Part shown: in pieces, positions 9,182 through 18,418 of the stretch
Position numbering within the stretch: the stretch's first letter is position 1
Layout: each line of letters begins with the position of its first letter
Source: Burkholderiaceae bacterium
GTDB taxonomy: Bacteria; Pseudomonadota; Gammaproteobacteria; Burkholderiales; Burkholderiaceae_E
Assembly: GCA_019635275.1 (NCBI GenBank)
Contig: JAHBZV010000024.1
Coordinates: forward strand, 1 to 44,376
Length of the DNA stretch: 44,376 nt
Direction: 5' to 3'
Notes under the pieces: generated by a model
What the model saw: only the letters and a program-made list of their open reading frames with translations
What the model was told of the DNA's origin: nothing
Databases searched by the model: none
Translations under genes and position numbers: made by a program

Positions 9182-9185
<4 letters not shown>
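8607..9185 (+). CDS. ruvA: Holliday junction branch-migration protein RuvA
   Basis: RuvA tetramers bind the four-way junction and load the RuvB motors. It has 192 residues. The N-terminal OB fold is [15 protein letters not shown] followed by [17 protein letters not shown]. Two helix-hairpin-helix units follow at about 70-145 ([15 protein letters not shown] and [16 protein letters not shown]). A short acidic/Ala linker ([15 protein letters not shown]) leads to the C-terminal RuvB-binding domain ([15 protein letters not shown]). The start is certain because MIGR is invariant. The stop overlaps the ruvB ATG. Confidence 0.97.
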
Positions 9186-10271
<1,086 letters not shown>

Positions 10272-10279
<8 letters not shown>

Positions 10280-10994
10280 CGAGTTCGTCGAGCGGCTGGT
10301 TCGCGCCACGCCGCGCGCCTGGGTCACGGTCGCGCTCGTCGCCGTCAACGTCGCGGTCTGGCTGGCCAACGTCGCCAGCGGGATGAGCCTGCTGATGCCG
10401 CGGCCGATCGAGCTGCTGGCCTGGGGCGGCAACCTGCTGCCCGCCACGCTCGAGCAGCCCTGGCGGCTGCTCGCCGCGACCTTCCTGCACGCCGGGGCGA
10501 TCCACATCGGCTTCAACATGTGGGCGCTGTGGAACATGGGCGCGATCGCCGAGCGCTTCTACGGCAACCTGCAGTTCCTGGCGATCTACCTGCTGTCGGG
10601 GCTGTTCGGGTCGCTCGCGAGCCTGCACTTCGCCGCGCGCGAGGCGGTGTCGGTCGGCGCATCGGGCGCGATCTTCGGTGTCACCGGCGCGCTGCTGGCG
10701 GCGCTGTTCACCAAGCACGACAAGCTGCCCGCCCCGCTGGTCGCATCGATGCGCTCGTCGCTGCTGATGTTCGTCGGCTATTCGCTGTTCCTCGGGTTCA
10801 CCTCCGGAGTGGTCGACAACGCCGCGCACGTGGGCGGCCTGGTCTCGGGATTCGCGCTGGCCACGGTCATGGCCGAGAAGTTCGACTGGGCCGAGTACCG
10901 GCGCAACGCCGCCTCGCGCGCGCTGGTCGCGATCGGCGCCGCGGCGGTCGCGGCCGCGTTTGCATGGCGCACGCTGCCCGCGCCGCCGATGTAG
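10272..10994 (+). CDS. Rhomboid-family intramembrane serine protease
   Basis: This 240-residue, six- or seven-helix membrane protease should cleave helices of other membrane proteins. The catalytic dyad is visible: S131 in GASGAIFG and H186 in NAAHVGGL. The conserved [14 protein letters not shown] loop with its oxyanion Asn lies at about 76-90. A single C-terminal helix (residues about 215-232) ends in TLPAPPM. The GTG start lies inside the end of ruvB, so the gene is probably coupled to ruvCAB. Its substrate is unknown. I see no cytoplasmic N-terminal extra domain. Confidence 0.9.
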
Positions 10995-11025
10995 CGCAGG
11001 CGCGGGGTGCCGTGGCGGGCATTGG

Positions 11026-11040
11026 TAGAATCCGCCGGTG
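11026..11040 (+). promoter_or_regulatory. Possible leaderless promoter in front of ybgC-tol-pal
   Basis: TAGAAT (11026-11031) is followed by six bases (CCGCCG) and the GTG of ybgC, the same layout as at ruvA. It is the only -10-like sequence in the 43-base gap after the rhomboid gene and would serve the whole Tol-Pal operon. No clear -35 box is visible. Confidence 0.4.
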
Positions 11041-11574
11041 ACTGCTGCAGCCGCTGCGCCCACGAACCCGAACGCCCTGGTTGCCGAGGCGGGGCCCGCG
11101 CTCCCGTCGGCGCGCGGCGACTCGTCGGCGGCGACGCGCGCGCCGCTCGCGTTCTCGATGCCGGTGCGGGTCTACTACGAGGACACCGACGCCGGCGGCA
11201 TCGTCTACTACGCCAACTGGCTGCGCTACTTCGAGCGCGCCCGCACCGACTGGCTGCGCGCGCTCGGGGCCGAGCACACCCGGCTGGCCGAGCAGGCGGG
11301 CGTCGTCTTCGTGGTGCGCGAGATTGCCGTCGACTATCGGCAGCCGGCCCGCCTCGACGACCTGCTGGAAGTCGAGGTGCGGCTGATCGAGGCGCGGCGG
11401 GCGTCCTGGACGCTCTGGCAGTGCGCGCGGCTCGGCGGGCAGCCCGAGCCGCTGGTCGCGGCCACGGTTCGCATCGCGGCGATCCGCCGCGACGACGGCC
11501 GCCCGACGGGCTTTCCGCGCTGGCTGAACGAGCGGGTCGCCGCAGCCCTTCCCCAACGCCCCGTCGACGAGTAA
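11038..11574 (+). CDS. ybgC: Tol-Pal-associated acyl-CoA thioesterase YbgC
   Basis: YbgC is a hot-dog-fold thioesterase that hydrolyses acyl-CoA or acyl-ACP at the inner membrane and is usually the first gene of tol-pal operons. The signature RVYYEDTDAGGIVYYANWL with its catalytic Asp begins at about residue 44. FERARTDWLRALG and PARLDDLLEVEV follow. Counting from the GTG at 11038 there are 178 residues, with a low-complexity Ala/Pro extension of about 40 before the domain. The only other in-frame start is the ATG at 11158 (MPVRVYYED), which would leave no room for the usual short N-terminal strand. I favour the GTG, which also fits the TAGAAT box six bases upstream. Confidence 0.9.
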   Translation: MTAAAAAPTNPNALVAEAGPALPSARGDSSAATRAPLAFSMPVRVYYEDTDAGGIVYYANWLRYFERARTDWLRALGAEHTRLAEQAGVVFVVREIAVDYRQPARLDDLLEVEVRLIEARRASWTLWQCARLGGQPEPLVAATVRIAAIRRDDGRPTGFPRWLNERVAAALPQRPVDE

Positions 11575-11581
11575 ACGGCGA

Positions 11582-12253
11582 ATGAACAGCGAACTGTCGA
11601 TCGTCTCGATGATCACCAACGCCAGCGTGCTGGTACAGCTGGTGATGGCCGTGCTGATGCTGATCTCCCTCGGCTCGTGGAGCGTCATCTTCCGCAAGTG
11701 GTTCGCGATCCGCGCCGCGAAGCAGGCCACCGACCGCTTCGAGACCGAGTTCTGGAAGGACCGCGACCTAGGCACGCTGTACCAGCAGGTGCGCAACGAG
11801 GGCCACGACCACGGTTCGCTCGCGCGGATCTTCGAGTCGGGGATGGGCGAGTTCCTGAAGACCCGCCAGCAAAAGCCCGGCGACATCAACGCGATGCTCG
11901 ACGGCTCGCGCCGCGCGATGCGCGCCGCCTACCAGCGCGAGATGGACGCACTCGAATCGAGCCTCGCGTTCCTGGCGTCAGCGGGCTCGGTCAGCCCCTA
12001 CATCGGCCTGTTCGGCACCGTCTGGGGCATCATGAACTCGTTCCGGGGGCTGGCCAACGTGCACCAGGCGACGCTCGCGTCGGTCGCGCCCGGCATCGCC
12101 GAGGCGCTGGTCGCCACCGCGATCGGCCTGTTCGCAGCGATCCCCGCGGTGGTCGCCTACAACCGTTTCGCCTACGACATGGACCGTCTGTCGACCCGGT
12201 TCGACAGTTTCATCGACGAATTCTCCAATATCCTGCAGAGGCAGGCTCGCTGA
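11582..12253 (+). CDS. tolQ: Tol-Pal system protein TolQ
   Basis: TolQ is the inner-membrane stator subunit (MotA/ExbB family) that with TolR harvests the proton-motive force to energise TolA at the division site. It has 223 residues with three membrane segments at about 16-36, 130-155 and 168-192. The conserved [17 protein letters not shown] loop lies between helices two and three. [19 protein letters not shown] carries the conserved Thr of the ion path. It lies seven bases after ybgC and its stop overlaps the tolR ATG. Confidence 0.96.
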   Translation: MNSELSIVSMITNASVLVQLVMAVLMLISLGSWSVIFRKWFAIRAAKQATDRFETEFWKDRDLGTLYQQVRNEGHDHGSLARIFESGMGEFLKTRQQKPGDINAMLDGSRRAMRAAYQREMDALESSLAFLASAGSVSPYIGLFGTVWGIMNSFRGLANVHQATLASVAPGIAEALVATAIGLFAAIPAVVAYNRFAYDMDRLSTRFDSFIDEFSNILQRQAR

Positions 12254-12696
12254 TGGCTGCCACCGCTCCGCGCTCGCGCTCCGGCGGCCGCGGCCGCCGG
12301 CTGGTCAACGAGATCAACGTCGTGCCCTACATCGACGTGATGCTGGTGCTGCTCGTGATCTTCATGGTGACCGCGCCGATGCTGCCGCCCGGGGCGATTG
12401 ACCTGCCGCGCGCAGGCCGCAGCAACACGCGGCCCGACCAGTACATCGAGGTGCAGGTGCGCGCGGCCGGCGACATGCGCGTGCGCGGCGTGAACACCGG
12501 CGACCCGTCCGAGCGCCGCGTCGGCCGCGGCGACCTGGCCGGAGCGATCGAGCAATTGCGCGGCGACAATGCGCAGATGGCGGTCGTGATCAGCGGCGAC
12601 CGCTCGGTGCGCTACGAGGCGATCATCGACGTGATGAACGAACTGCAGAAACTGAACGTCGGCCGCGTGGCGCTCATGGTCAAGCCCGCCAACTGA
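12253..12696 (+). CDS. tolR: Tol-Pal system protein TolR
   Basis: TolR (ExbD family) is the single-pass partner of TolQ. It has 147 residues: a basic cytoplasmic N-terminus ([10 protein letters not shown]), then [21 protein letters not shown] with the essential membrane Asp of the proton path (D of YIDVM), then a periplasmic domain of about 100 residues ([18 protein letters not shown]). The start overlaps the tolQ stop by one base, so translation is probably coupled. Confidence 0.95.
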   Translation: MAATAPRSRSGGRGRRLVNEINVVPYIDVMLVLLVIFMVTAPMLPPGAIDLPRAGRSNTRPDQYIEVQVRAAGDMRVRGVNTGDPSERRVGRGDLAGAIEQLRGDNAQMAVVISGDRSVRYEAIIDVMNELQKLNVGRVALMVKPAN

Positions 12697-12748
12697 CCCT
12701 TCCCGCCAATCGACGACACCCGACGACACCGACATCCGATCCACGCCG

Positions 12749-13855
12749 ATGCGCGCCCTGATGCCCCTCGACCCCCCCGCAGGCCCGGCCCCCGCGATGC
12801 CGCGCTCGGGCGGCGCCGGGCCCGTGCGCAAGCCGCCGAAACCGAAGGGCCGGGCCCGCGCATTCGCGCTGGCGCTCGCGATGCACGGCCTGCTCGTGCT
12901 CATGCTGTTCGTCGGCATCCGCTGGCAGACGCAGAAGCCGGCCCCGGTTTCCGCCGAGATGTGGTCGCCCGGCATGCCGGTCGAGCCGCAGCCCAGGCCC
13001 GTCGCACAGCCGAAGCCCGAGCCGAAGCCCGCGCCCGAGCCGAAGCCCGCGCCCGAGCCGCCGCCCCCGCCTCCGCCCCCCGTGGTGCGTGCCCCCGAAC
13101 CGGCGCCGGCCGTCGAGAAACCCGACATCGTCCTCGAGCAGCAGCGCAAGGCCCGCGAGGAGGCCGCGCGGCGCGAGGAAGAGGCGCGCCGACAGGCCGA
13201 GATCCGCCGCAAGGAAGCCGAGGCGCGCAAGGCCGCCGAAGAGAAGGCGCGCCGCGAGCAGGAACTCGTCGCGAAGCGCGAAGCCGAGGCCAAGGCCAAG
13301 CGCGAAGCCGAGGCGAAAGCCAGGCGCGAAGCCGAGGCCAAGGCCAAGCGCGAGGAAGAGGCGAAGGCGAAGCGCGAAGCCGACGAGAAGGCGAGACGCG
13401 AGGCGCAGGAGAAGGCGCGCCGCGAGCAGGACGAGAAGCAACGCCAGGCCTACCTCGATCGCCTGCGCGCTTCGGCCGGCACCCCGACCGAGGGCGGCCG
13501 AAGCGGCGGCGCCTCGGGCGCTTCAGGGGCCGTGGGCACCCCCGGGGCCACCGGTTCGGCGGGCGGCGCGGGCACCGACAACGGCTACGTCGCCCGACTG
13601 TCGGCGCTGATCCGCTCGAACACCGTCTACCAGGTGCCGGCCGACCTCGCCGGCAACCCGAAGGCCGTCTTCGTCGTGAAGGTGGCGCCCGACTGCACGA
13701 TCATGTCGGTGAAGCTGCGCCGCTCGAGCGGCATTGCCGCCTGGGACGATGCGGCCGAGCGCGGCATCCAGCGCTCGTCGCCGCTGCCGCGCCAGCGCGA
13801 CGGCAGTTGCCCGCCCGAGCTCGAGATCGCGCGCGGGCCGAAGGACGACCGATGA
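12749..13855 (+). CDS. tolA: Cell-envelope integrity protein TolA
   Basis: TolA spans the periplasm and links TolQR to TolB and Pal. It has 368 residues. A cytoplasmic Pro-rich lead is followed by one membrane helix at about 48-66 (FALALAMHGLLVLMLFVGI). A Pro/Lys-rich stretch (EPKPAPEPKP) precedes the long charged helical domain II (about 128-232). The globular domain III starts near 285 (YVARLSALIRSNTVY) and contains KVAPDCTIMSVKLRRSSG. It is annotated from the first ATG. A second ATG at 12797 (MPRSGGAG) is possible, as neither has a clear Shine-Dalgarno sequence. It follows tolR by 52 bases. Confidence 0.93.
   Translation: MRALMPLDPPAGPAPAMPRSGGAGPVRKPPKPKGRARAFALALAMHGLLVLMLFVGIRWQTQKPAPVSAEMWSPGMPVEPQPRPVAQPKPEPKPAPEPKPAPEPPPPPPPPVVRAPEPAPAVEKPDIVLEQQRKAREEAARREEEARRQAEIRRKEAEARKAAEEKARREQELVAKREAEAKAKREAEAKARREAEAKAKREEEAKAKREADEKARREAQEKARREQDEKQRQAYLDRLRASAGTPTEGGRSGGASGASGAVGTPGATGSAGGAGTDNGYVARLSALIRSNTVYQVPADLAGNPKAVFVVKVAPDCTIMSVKLRRSSGIAAWDDAAERGIQRSSPLPRQRDGSCPPELEIARGPKDDR
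13274..13441 (+). repeat. 24-bp tandem repeat inside tolA (octapeptide coiled coil)
   Basis: Seven consecutive 24-base units encode variants of the octapeptide KREAEAKA (for example KREAEAKA, RREAEAKA, KREEEAKA, RREAQEKA). The first three units are nearly identical at DNA level (AAGCGCGAAGCCGAGG...) and the last ones diverge. This is the long periplasmic helix of TolA. Such near-identical units can change in number by slippage or recombination. Confidence 0.85.
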
Positions 13856-13917
13856 CCCGCGACGCCGGGCCCCGTGCGCCGAAGCCCCGTGGCCCGGAGG
13901 TTCACTGCGCAGGCCGC

Positions 13918-13946
13918 TATAATCCGCGCTTGGTCGTCACGAGGAG
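13918..13946 (+). promoter_or_regulatory. Internal promoter and ribosome-binding site before tolB
   Basis: A perfect TATAAT (13918-13923) lies in the 95-base tolA-tolB gap, followed by CCGCGC. A strong Shine-Dalgarno sequence (GAGGAG, 13941-13946) sits five bases before the tolB ATG. No good -35 box is seen. A separate tolB-pal promoter inside the tol cluster is also known in other proteobacteria. Confidence 0.5.
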
Positions 13947-13950
13947 TTTC

Positions 13951-15213
13951 ATGAGGAGACTGTTCCTGGCGCTGTGTCTCGCGCTGGCGCTGCCCGTCGG
14001 GCACGCCCAGATGCGCATCGACGTCTCCGGGGTCGGCGCCACCCAGTACCCGATCGCCATCGCCAGCTTCGCCACCGACGGCCGCGTGCCGCAGGACGTC
14101 GCCAACGTGGTGCGCGGCGACCTCGCCCGCAGCGGCGCGTTCCGCGTGATCGACCCCCAGGCGACGATGTCCGACACCGCGTCGATCAACTTCCCCGACA
14201 TCCGCTCGCGCGGCGCCGACTCGGTGCTTGCCGGGTCGGTGTCCCGGCTCGCCGACGGCCGCTACGACATCCGCTTCCGCCTGAGCGACGCCGTGCGCCA
14301 GAGCACGATCGGCGGCGAGTCGCTGGTGGTGAGCGAGGCCGACCTGCGCTACGGTGGGCACCGCGTCGCCGACTGGGTCTACGAGAAGATCACCGGCGAG
14401 AAGGGCATCTTCTCGACGCGCATCGCGTTCGTCTCCAAGCAGGGCAACCGGTTCAAGCTCAACGTCGCCGACTGGGACGGCGAGAACGTGGTCTCGCCGC
14501 TGACCTCGCCCGAGCCGATCATCTCGCCGTCGTGGTCGCCCGACGGCACGCGGCTGGCCTACGTCTCGTTCGAGCTGAAGAAGCCGGTCGTCTACGTGCA
14601 CACGCTCGCGAGCGGCCAGCGCAAGGCGGTCGCGAACTTCAAGGGCAGCAACAGCGCGCCTGCGTGGTCGCCCGACGGTCGCACGCTGGCGGTGGCTCTC
14701 ACGCAGGACGGCCTGTCGCAGATCTACCTGATCAACGCCGACGGCTCCGGTTCGCCGCGCCGGCTCACCAGTTCGTCGGGCATCGACACCGAGCCGGTCT
14801 TCGCGCCGGATGGCAAGAGCCTCTACTTCACGTCCGACCGCGGCGGGTCGCCGCAGATCTACCGCATTTCGCTGGGCGGCGGCGACGCCGCCCGCGTCAC
14901 CTTCGGCTCGTCGTACAACGTGAGCCCGCGCATCAGCCCCGACGGCAAGACGCTCGCCTTCCTGACGCGGCGCGAAGGCCGCTTCCTGGTAGCTGTGCGC
15001 GACCTCGCCGGCGGCAACGAGACACTGCTGTCGGAGGCGGGCCGCGAGGAGTCGCCCAGCTTCGCGCCGAACGGGCGCTGGGTGATGTACGCGACGCAGG
15101 CCGGCGGACGCGACTCGCTGGTCGCGGTCAGCATCGACGGCCGCGTGCGCCAGCGCATGACCTCGAACGCGGGGGACATCCGCGAACCCACCTGGGGGCC
15201 CTTCGCGAAGTGA
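13951..15213 (+). CDS. tolB: Tol-Pal system periplasmic protein TolB
   Basis: TolB is a periplasmic beta-propeller that binds Pal and receives the TolA signal. It has 420 residues. The signal peptide MRRLFLALCLALALPVGHA is cleaved before Q20. An N-terminal alpha/beta domain (about 20-165) is followed by a six-bladed propeller whose blades show the repeated SWSPDGTRLAYVS, AWSPDGRTLAVAL, VFAPDGKSLYFTS, RISPDGKTLAFLT and SFAPNGRWVMYAT motifs. The ATG at 13951 was chosen because of the GAGGAG site and the signal peptide. Confidence 0.96.
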   Translation: MRRLFLALCLALALPVGHAQMRIDVSGVGATQYPIAIASFATDGRVPQDVANVVRGDLARSGAFRVIDPQATMSDTASINFPDIRSRGADSVLAGSVSRLADGRYDIRFRLSDAVRQSTIGGESLVVSEADLRYGGHRVADWVYEKITGEKGIFSTRIAFVSKQGNRFKLNVADWDGENVVSPLTSPEPIISPSWSPDGTRLAYVSFELKKPVVYVHTLASGQRKAVANFKGSNSAPAWSPDGRTLAVALTQDGLSQIYLINADGSGSPRRLTSSSGIDTEPVFAPDGKSLYFTSDRGGSPQIYRISLGGGDAARVTFGSSYNVSPRISPDGKTLAFLTRREGRFLVAVRDLAGGNETLLSEAGREESPSFAPNGRWVMYATQAGGRDSLVAVSIDGRVRQRMTSNAGDIREPTWGPFAK

Positions 15214-15262
15214 CAGCGAAGCAGCCTCGACAACCACGAACAGTCACGACACAGAGGGCACG

Positions 15263-15811
15263 ATGAAAACGACGATCCGACTCGCAATCGCCGCCACGAT
15301 GATGGCGTTCCTCGCCGCGTGCTCGAGCGTGAAGCTCGAGGACGAAGCCGCAGGCAAGGGGCCGGCTCCGATCGAGAGTCGCGATGGCGCGGGCGGCGCG
15401 ACAGCCGGCGGCGCCAGCGGCCGTTCCGTCGAGCCCGTGACGGTCGGTGCCACCGACCCGCTGAACGACCCGAAGAGCCCGCTGGCCAAGCGCAGCATCT
15501 ACTTCGACTTCGACAGCTTCGTGATCAAGGACGAGTTCCGCGGCACGGTCGAAGCCCACGCGCGCTACCTGCTCGCCAACAGCGCCAAGCGCGTCGTGAT
15601 CCAGGGCAACACCGACGAGCGCGGCAGCCGCGAGTACAACCTCGCGCTGGGGCAGAAGCGCGCCGAGGCGGTGCGCCGCGCGATGTCGGCGCTCGGCGTG
15701 CCCGACAAGCAGATGGAGGCGGTGAGCTTCGGCGAGGAGCGTCCGCGCGCCACCGGCGCCGACGAGGCCTCGTACGCCGAGAACCGTCGCGCCGACCTCG
15801 TTTACCAGTGA
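15263..15811 (+). CDS. pal: Peptidoglycan-associated lipoprotein Pal
   Basis: Pal is an outer-membrane lipoprotein that binds peptidoglycan through an OmpA-like domain and is mobilised by TolB at the septum. It has 182 residues. The lipobox LAAC places the acylated Cys at residue 20. A Gly/Ala-rich linker of about 45 residues follows, then the OmpA domain (about 75-182) with YFDFDSFVIKDEF, IQGNTDERGSREYNLALGQ and RRADLVY. NTDERGS contains the diaminopimelate-binding Asp and a downstream Arg completes the site. It lies 49 bases after tolB. Confidence 0.96.
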   Translation: MKTTIRLAIAATMMAFLAACSSVKLEDEAAGKGPAPIESRDGAGGATAGGASGRSVEPVTVGATDPLNDPKSPLAKRSIYFDFDSFVIKDEFRGTVEAHARYLLANSAKRVVIQGNTDERGSREYNLALGQKRAEAVRRAMSALGVPDKQMEAVSFGEERPRATGADEASYAENRRADLVYQ

Positions 15812-15824
15812 AGCGGGCATCGCG

Positions 15825-16610
15825 ATGACGCCGCGCCGCGCACTCACCGGGTTCTGCGTCGCCACCGGCCTGCTATCGGTGGCGCCGGGTGCGCACGCGC
15901 TGTTCGAGGACGACGAGGCCCGCCGGGCGATCCTCGACGTCCGCGGCCGCGTGCAGGTGCTGCAGCAGCAGACCAACGACAAGCTCGACGAGCTCTCGCG
16001 GCGCGTCGAGCGGCTCGAGCAGGGCTCGCGCGGGCAGCTCGAACTGCAGTCGCAGCTCGACGCGATGCGCCAGGAGATCGCGCGGCTGCGCGGCCAGCTC
16101 GAGGTGCAGACCAACGAGCTGGTGACGCTGCAGCGCCAGATGCGCGACCAGATGGCCAACGTCGACTCGCGCATCAAGCGCTTCGAACCGGTCACCACGC
16201 AGATCGACGGGCGCACCGTCACCGTCGACCAGTCCGAGCAGCGCGCGTTCGAGGCCGCGCTCGCGCTGTTCCGCAACGGCGACTTCCGTGGCGCACTCAC
16301 CGGTTTCCAGCTGTTCCAGGCGCAGTACCCCGACAGTCCCTACCTGCCGAGCGTGCTGTTCTGGATCGGCAGCAGCCAGTTTGCGCTGAAGGACTACAAG
16401 GGCGCGATCGCCAGCCACCAGGCGCTGATCACGAAGTATCCCGACAACCCGCGCGCCCCCGACGCGCTGCTCAACGTCGGCTACGCCCAGGCCGAGAGCG
16501 GCGACCGGCGCGCCGCGCGCAGCACGCTCGAGTCGGTGATCGCCAGGTACCCGCAGAGCCAGGCGGCTCCGCTCGCCAAGGACCGGCTGGCCAAGCTGCC
16601 GGCGCGCTGA
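15825..16610 (+). CDS. cpoB: Tol-Pal-associated periplasmic protein CpoB (YbgF)
   Basis: CpoB coordinates peptidoglycan synthesis by PBP1B with Tol-driven outer-membrane constriction. It has 261 residues: a signal peptide ending near AHA-LF, a trimerising coiled coil at about 28-110 ([20 protein letters not shown] and following heptads), then a TPR domain (about 140-261). The TPR units are visible as [63 protein letters not shown] and [14 protein letters not shown]. The stop shares one base with the queC ATG. Confidence 0.92.
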   Translation: MTPRRALTGFCVATGLLSVAPGAHALFEDDEARRAILDVRGRVQVLQQQTNDKLDELSRRVERLEQGSRGQLELQSQLDAMRQEIARLRGQLEVQTNELVTLQRQMRDQMANVDSRIKRFEPVTTQIDGRTVTVDQSEQRAFEAALALFRNGDFRGALTGFQLFQAQYPDSPYLPSVLFWIGSSQFALKDYKGAIASHQALITKYPDNPRAPDALLNVGYAQAESGDRRAARSTLESVIARYPQSQAAPLAKDRLAKLPAR

Positions 16611-17281
16611 TGCGCGCCGTCGTCCTGCTCTCGGGCGGGCTCGACTCGGCCACCGTGCTCGCTCTGGCCCGCGATAAGGGCCGCGACTGCTACGCGCTTT
16701 CGCTTCGCTACGGGCAGCGCCACGCCGCCGAGCTGGGCGCCGCTGCGCGCATCGCGGCAGCGCTGGGGGCCGCGCGCCACGAGATCGTCGACGTCGACCT
16801 CTCGCGTTTCGGCGGCTCGGCGCTGACCGACGCGACGATCGCCGTCCCGGAGCAACCGGGCGCGCCCGGCGCAATCCCGGTCACCTACGTCCCGGCGCGA
16901 AACACCATCATGCTGTCGATCGCGCTGGGCTGGGCCGAAGTCCTCGACGCCGGCGAGATCCACTTCGGCGCCAACGCGGTCGACTACTCCGGCTACCCGG
17001 ACTGCCGCCCCGAGTACGTGGCCGCGTTCGAGCGGATGGCCAACCTCGCGACGAAGGCCGGCGTCGAAGGCAGGCCGATCCGCATTTGCGCGCCGATCAT
17101 CGACATGAGCAAGGCGCAGATCATCCGCGAAGGCGCGCGACTCGGCGTCGATTTCTCGATGACGGTGTCGTGCTACCAGGCCGACGGGCAGGGACGCGCC
17201 TGCGGGCGCTGCGACGCGTGCCGGATCCGGCGCGACGGGTTTGCGGCGGCGGGCGTTGCGGATCCGACCCGGTATCGGTGA
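16610..17281 (+). CDS. queC: 7-cyano-7-deazaguanine (preQ0) synthase QueC
   Basis: QueC converts 7-carboxy-7-deazaguanine to preQ0 with ATP and ammonia, on the route to queuosine in tRNA. It has 223 residues. The PP-loop [13 protein letters not shown] is at residues 6-18. [13 protein letters not shown] and [17 protein letters not shown] are family motifs. The C-terminal zinc site is complete: one Cys in VSCYQADG and the CGRCDAC cluster ten residues later. It is fused to the end of the tol-pal operon by a TGATG overlap, a frequent neighbour pair in proteobacteria. No preQ1 riboswitch is visible. Confidence 0.95.
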   Translation: MRAVVLLSGGLDSATVLALARDKGRDCYALSLRYGQRHAAELGAAARIAAALGAARHEIVDVDLSRFGGSALTDATIAVPEQPGAPGAIPVTYVPARNTIMLSIALGWAEVLDAGEIHFGANAVDYSGYPDCRPEYVAAFERMANLATKAGVEGRPIRICAPIIDMSKAQIIREGARLGVDFSMTVSCYQADGQGRACGRCDACRIRRDGFAAAGVADPTRYR

Positions 17282-17323
17282 GCGGTGCCGCTCGGGGAGG
17301 CGCGTGCCGGCCACACCGCCGTC

Positions 17324-17520
17324 TCAGCGACGTTCGCGCTGGTGCCGGATCGCCAATGCAACGACGGTGTCGGAGGCGGGATCGTGGCGATACAACGCCA
17401 CGTGGCCGCTGCGCCCACGCGAAATCAGCCACTCGCGCAACCCCGCCTCGGCCGGCCGATCATCGGATGGTCTTTCAGCACGGTCAGGGCGCTGGCGATC
17501 AGCGGCCCCGTACCGACGCA
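17324..17520 (-). pseudogene. Frameshifted relic of a ParE/RelE-family toxin
   Basis: One minus-strand frame gives AEAGLREWLISRGRSGHVAL and then YRHDPASDTVVALAIRHQRE before a TGA at 17324. This matches the C-terminal half of ParE-type toxins, including the terminal AIRHQRE. Immediately upstream the match continues in a different frame as PLIASALTVLKDHPMIGRP, which matches the family region just before. The frame changes by one base at about 17447-17455 (a GC-rich GGCCGGCCGAGG run). Upstream of PLIA the frame meets a stop (17521-17523), so about 30 N-terminal residues are gone. No antitoxin gene is seen. The locus is therefore a dead toxin remnant, not a working toxin-antitoxin pair. Confidence 0.72.
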
Positions 17521-17529
17521 TCAGGTCGT

Positions 17530-17558
17530 TTGACCCGGGAAGACACCCATACTAAAAT
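17530..17558 (+). promoter_or_regulatory. Sigma-70 promoter of tRNA-Lys
   Basis: TTGACC (17530-17535), a 17-base spacer and TAAAAT (17553-17558) form a strong promoter. A GC-rich discriminator (TGCGGGC) follows and the mature tRNA begins 18 bases after the -10. A GC-rich discriminator on a stable-RNA promoter is the classic feature of stringent (ppGpp/DksA) control. Confidence 0.8.
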
Positions 17559-17575
17559 TGCGGGCTTCGCAAGAT

Positions 17576-17651
17576 GGGTCGTTAGCTCAGCTGGTAGAGC
17601 AGCGGACTTTTAATCCGTTGGTCGCTGGTTCGAATCCAGCACGGCCTACCA
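17576..17651 (+). tRNA. tRNA-Lys (anticodon UUU)
   Basis: The 76-base gene folds as a full cloverleaf. The acceptor strand GGGTCGT pairs with ACGGCCT through one G-U at each of positions 1:72 and 4:69. The D-loop contains AGCTCAGCTGGTAGAGC. The anticodon arm is GCGGA-CTTTTAA-TCCGT with anticodon TTT. The T-arm is CTGG-TTCGAAT-CCAG. The discriminator is A and CCA is encoded at 17649-17651. Confidence 0.97.
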
Positions 17652-17659
17652 ACACTTTC

Positions 17660-17687
17660 AAGGGCTTGGCAGAGATGCCAGGCCCTT
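17660..17687 (+). terminator. Hairpin after tRNA-Lys
   Basis: A near-perfect inverted repeat (AAGGGC-T-TGGCA, loop GAGA, TGCCA-G-GCCCTT) starts nine bases after the tRNA. It has an 11-pair stem with one mismatch. The following CGTGTTC is only partly T-rich, but the position right after a tRNA supports a terminator. Confidence 0.7.
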
Positions 17688-17785
17688 CGTGTTCATCGGC
17701 CCGCAACGATCACCGCCGCGCCGACGGCGTCATCCGCCCGACGGACGGACCCGCGCATGCCCCGAGCCCAGTGGGCCGGCGGCCA

Positions 17786-17791
17786 TATACT
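17786..17791 (+). promoter_or_regulatory. Possible -10 box of the glycine-zipper gene
   Basis: TATACT lies 48 bases before the ATG of the glycine-zipper gene. No matching -35 box is visible at the usual spacing. Confidence 0.3.
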
Positions 17792-17838
17792 CGACCTGCA
17801 CCGGGCCCGTCGCGCGCCCGGAATGGGGAGTGCAACAG

Positions 17839-18393
17839 ATGAACAAGTCCATGATTGCTGGAGCCGTGCTCGGCGGCGCGGCGGTCCTGTCAGTCGGCGC
17901 CGTTGCGGGCTACAAGACCTTCACGGCCCCGTCGTACGCCGAGGTGGTCGCCGTGAAGCCGGTCAAGCACGTCGACAAGCGGCGCGAGGAAGAGTGCGCG
18001 ATGGTGCCGGTGACGCGTCGCCGCGAGGTGAAGGACGAGAACCGGATCGTCGGCACAGCGGTGGGCGCGGTCGTCGGCGGCGTCATCGGCAACCAGATCG
18101 GCGGCGGCCGGGGCAAGAGTCTGGCGACGGTCGCGGGCGCGGTCGGCGGCGGCTACGCCGGCAACCAGGTCCAGAAGGGCATGCAGGACCGCGACACTTA
18201 CACGACGGAAGAGCGGCGCTGCAAGACGGTCGAGCGGCCGGTAGAGCGCGTGGTCGGCTACGACGTGCGCTACACGCTGAACGGCCGGACCGACACGGTG
18301 CGCATGGACCACGAGCCCGGGGACAAGATCCCCGTCAAGGACGGCAAGCTCGTCCTCGACGCGCCGGCGGCAAAGCCGGCCGGCAAGAGCTGA
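17839..18393 (+). CDS. Glycine-zipper 2TM domain protein
   Basis: This is a 184-residue envelope protein of unknown exact role. An N-terminal hydrophobic helix (about 5-27) could be a signal anchor; there is no lipobox Cys. The glycine-zipper 2TM domain at about 72-114 has the GxxxG pattern in GTAVGAVVGGVIGNQIGGG and GAVGGGYAGNQVQ. It is followed by a basic/Cys-containing segment (ERRCKTVERPVERVVGYDVRY) common in SlyB/PCP-like and YMGG proteins. Two Cys (EEECAMVPV and RRCKTV) flank the zipper and could form a periplasmic disulfide. The gene stands alone between tRNA-Lys and the convergent usp gene. Confidence 0.78.
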   Translation: MNKSMIAGAVLGGAAVLSVGAVAGYKTFTAPSYAEVVAVKPVKHVDKRREEECAMVPVTRRREVKDENRIVGTAVGAVVGGVIGNQIGGGRGKSLATVAGAVGGGYAGNQVQKGMQDRDTYTTEERRCKTVERPVERVVGYDVRYTLNGRTDTVRMDHEPGDKIPVKDGKLVLDAPAAKPAGKS

Positions 18394-18418
18394 CGCCCCC
18401 GGCGCGGCACGCTCGCGG

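Noticed and set aside
12680-13441. A minus-strand frame giving Leu/Gly/Phe repeats (LGLGFA-like)
   Set aside because: It is the antisense of the tolA coiled-coil repeat and the repeats simply mirror KREAEAKA units.
13274-13441. Possible CRISPR-like direct repeats
   Set aside because: The units are contiguous without spacers and encode the TolA helix; no cas genes are present.
17281-17555. An intact toxin-antitoxin pair next to queC
   Set aside because: The toxin match is split over two frames and lacks its N-terminus, and no antitoxin-like frame is found on either side.
17576-17700. tRNA-Lys 3' end as an integration (att) site
   Set aside because: I found no second copy of the tRNA 3' end downstream and no integrase; the terminator hairpin explains the repeat-like sequence after it.
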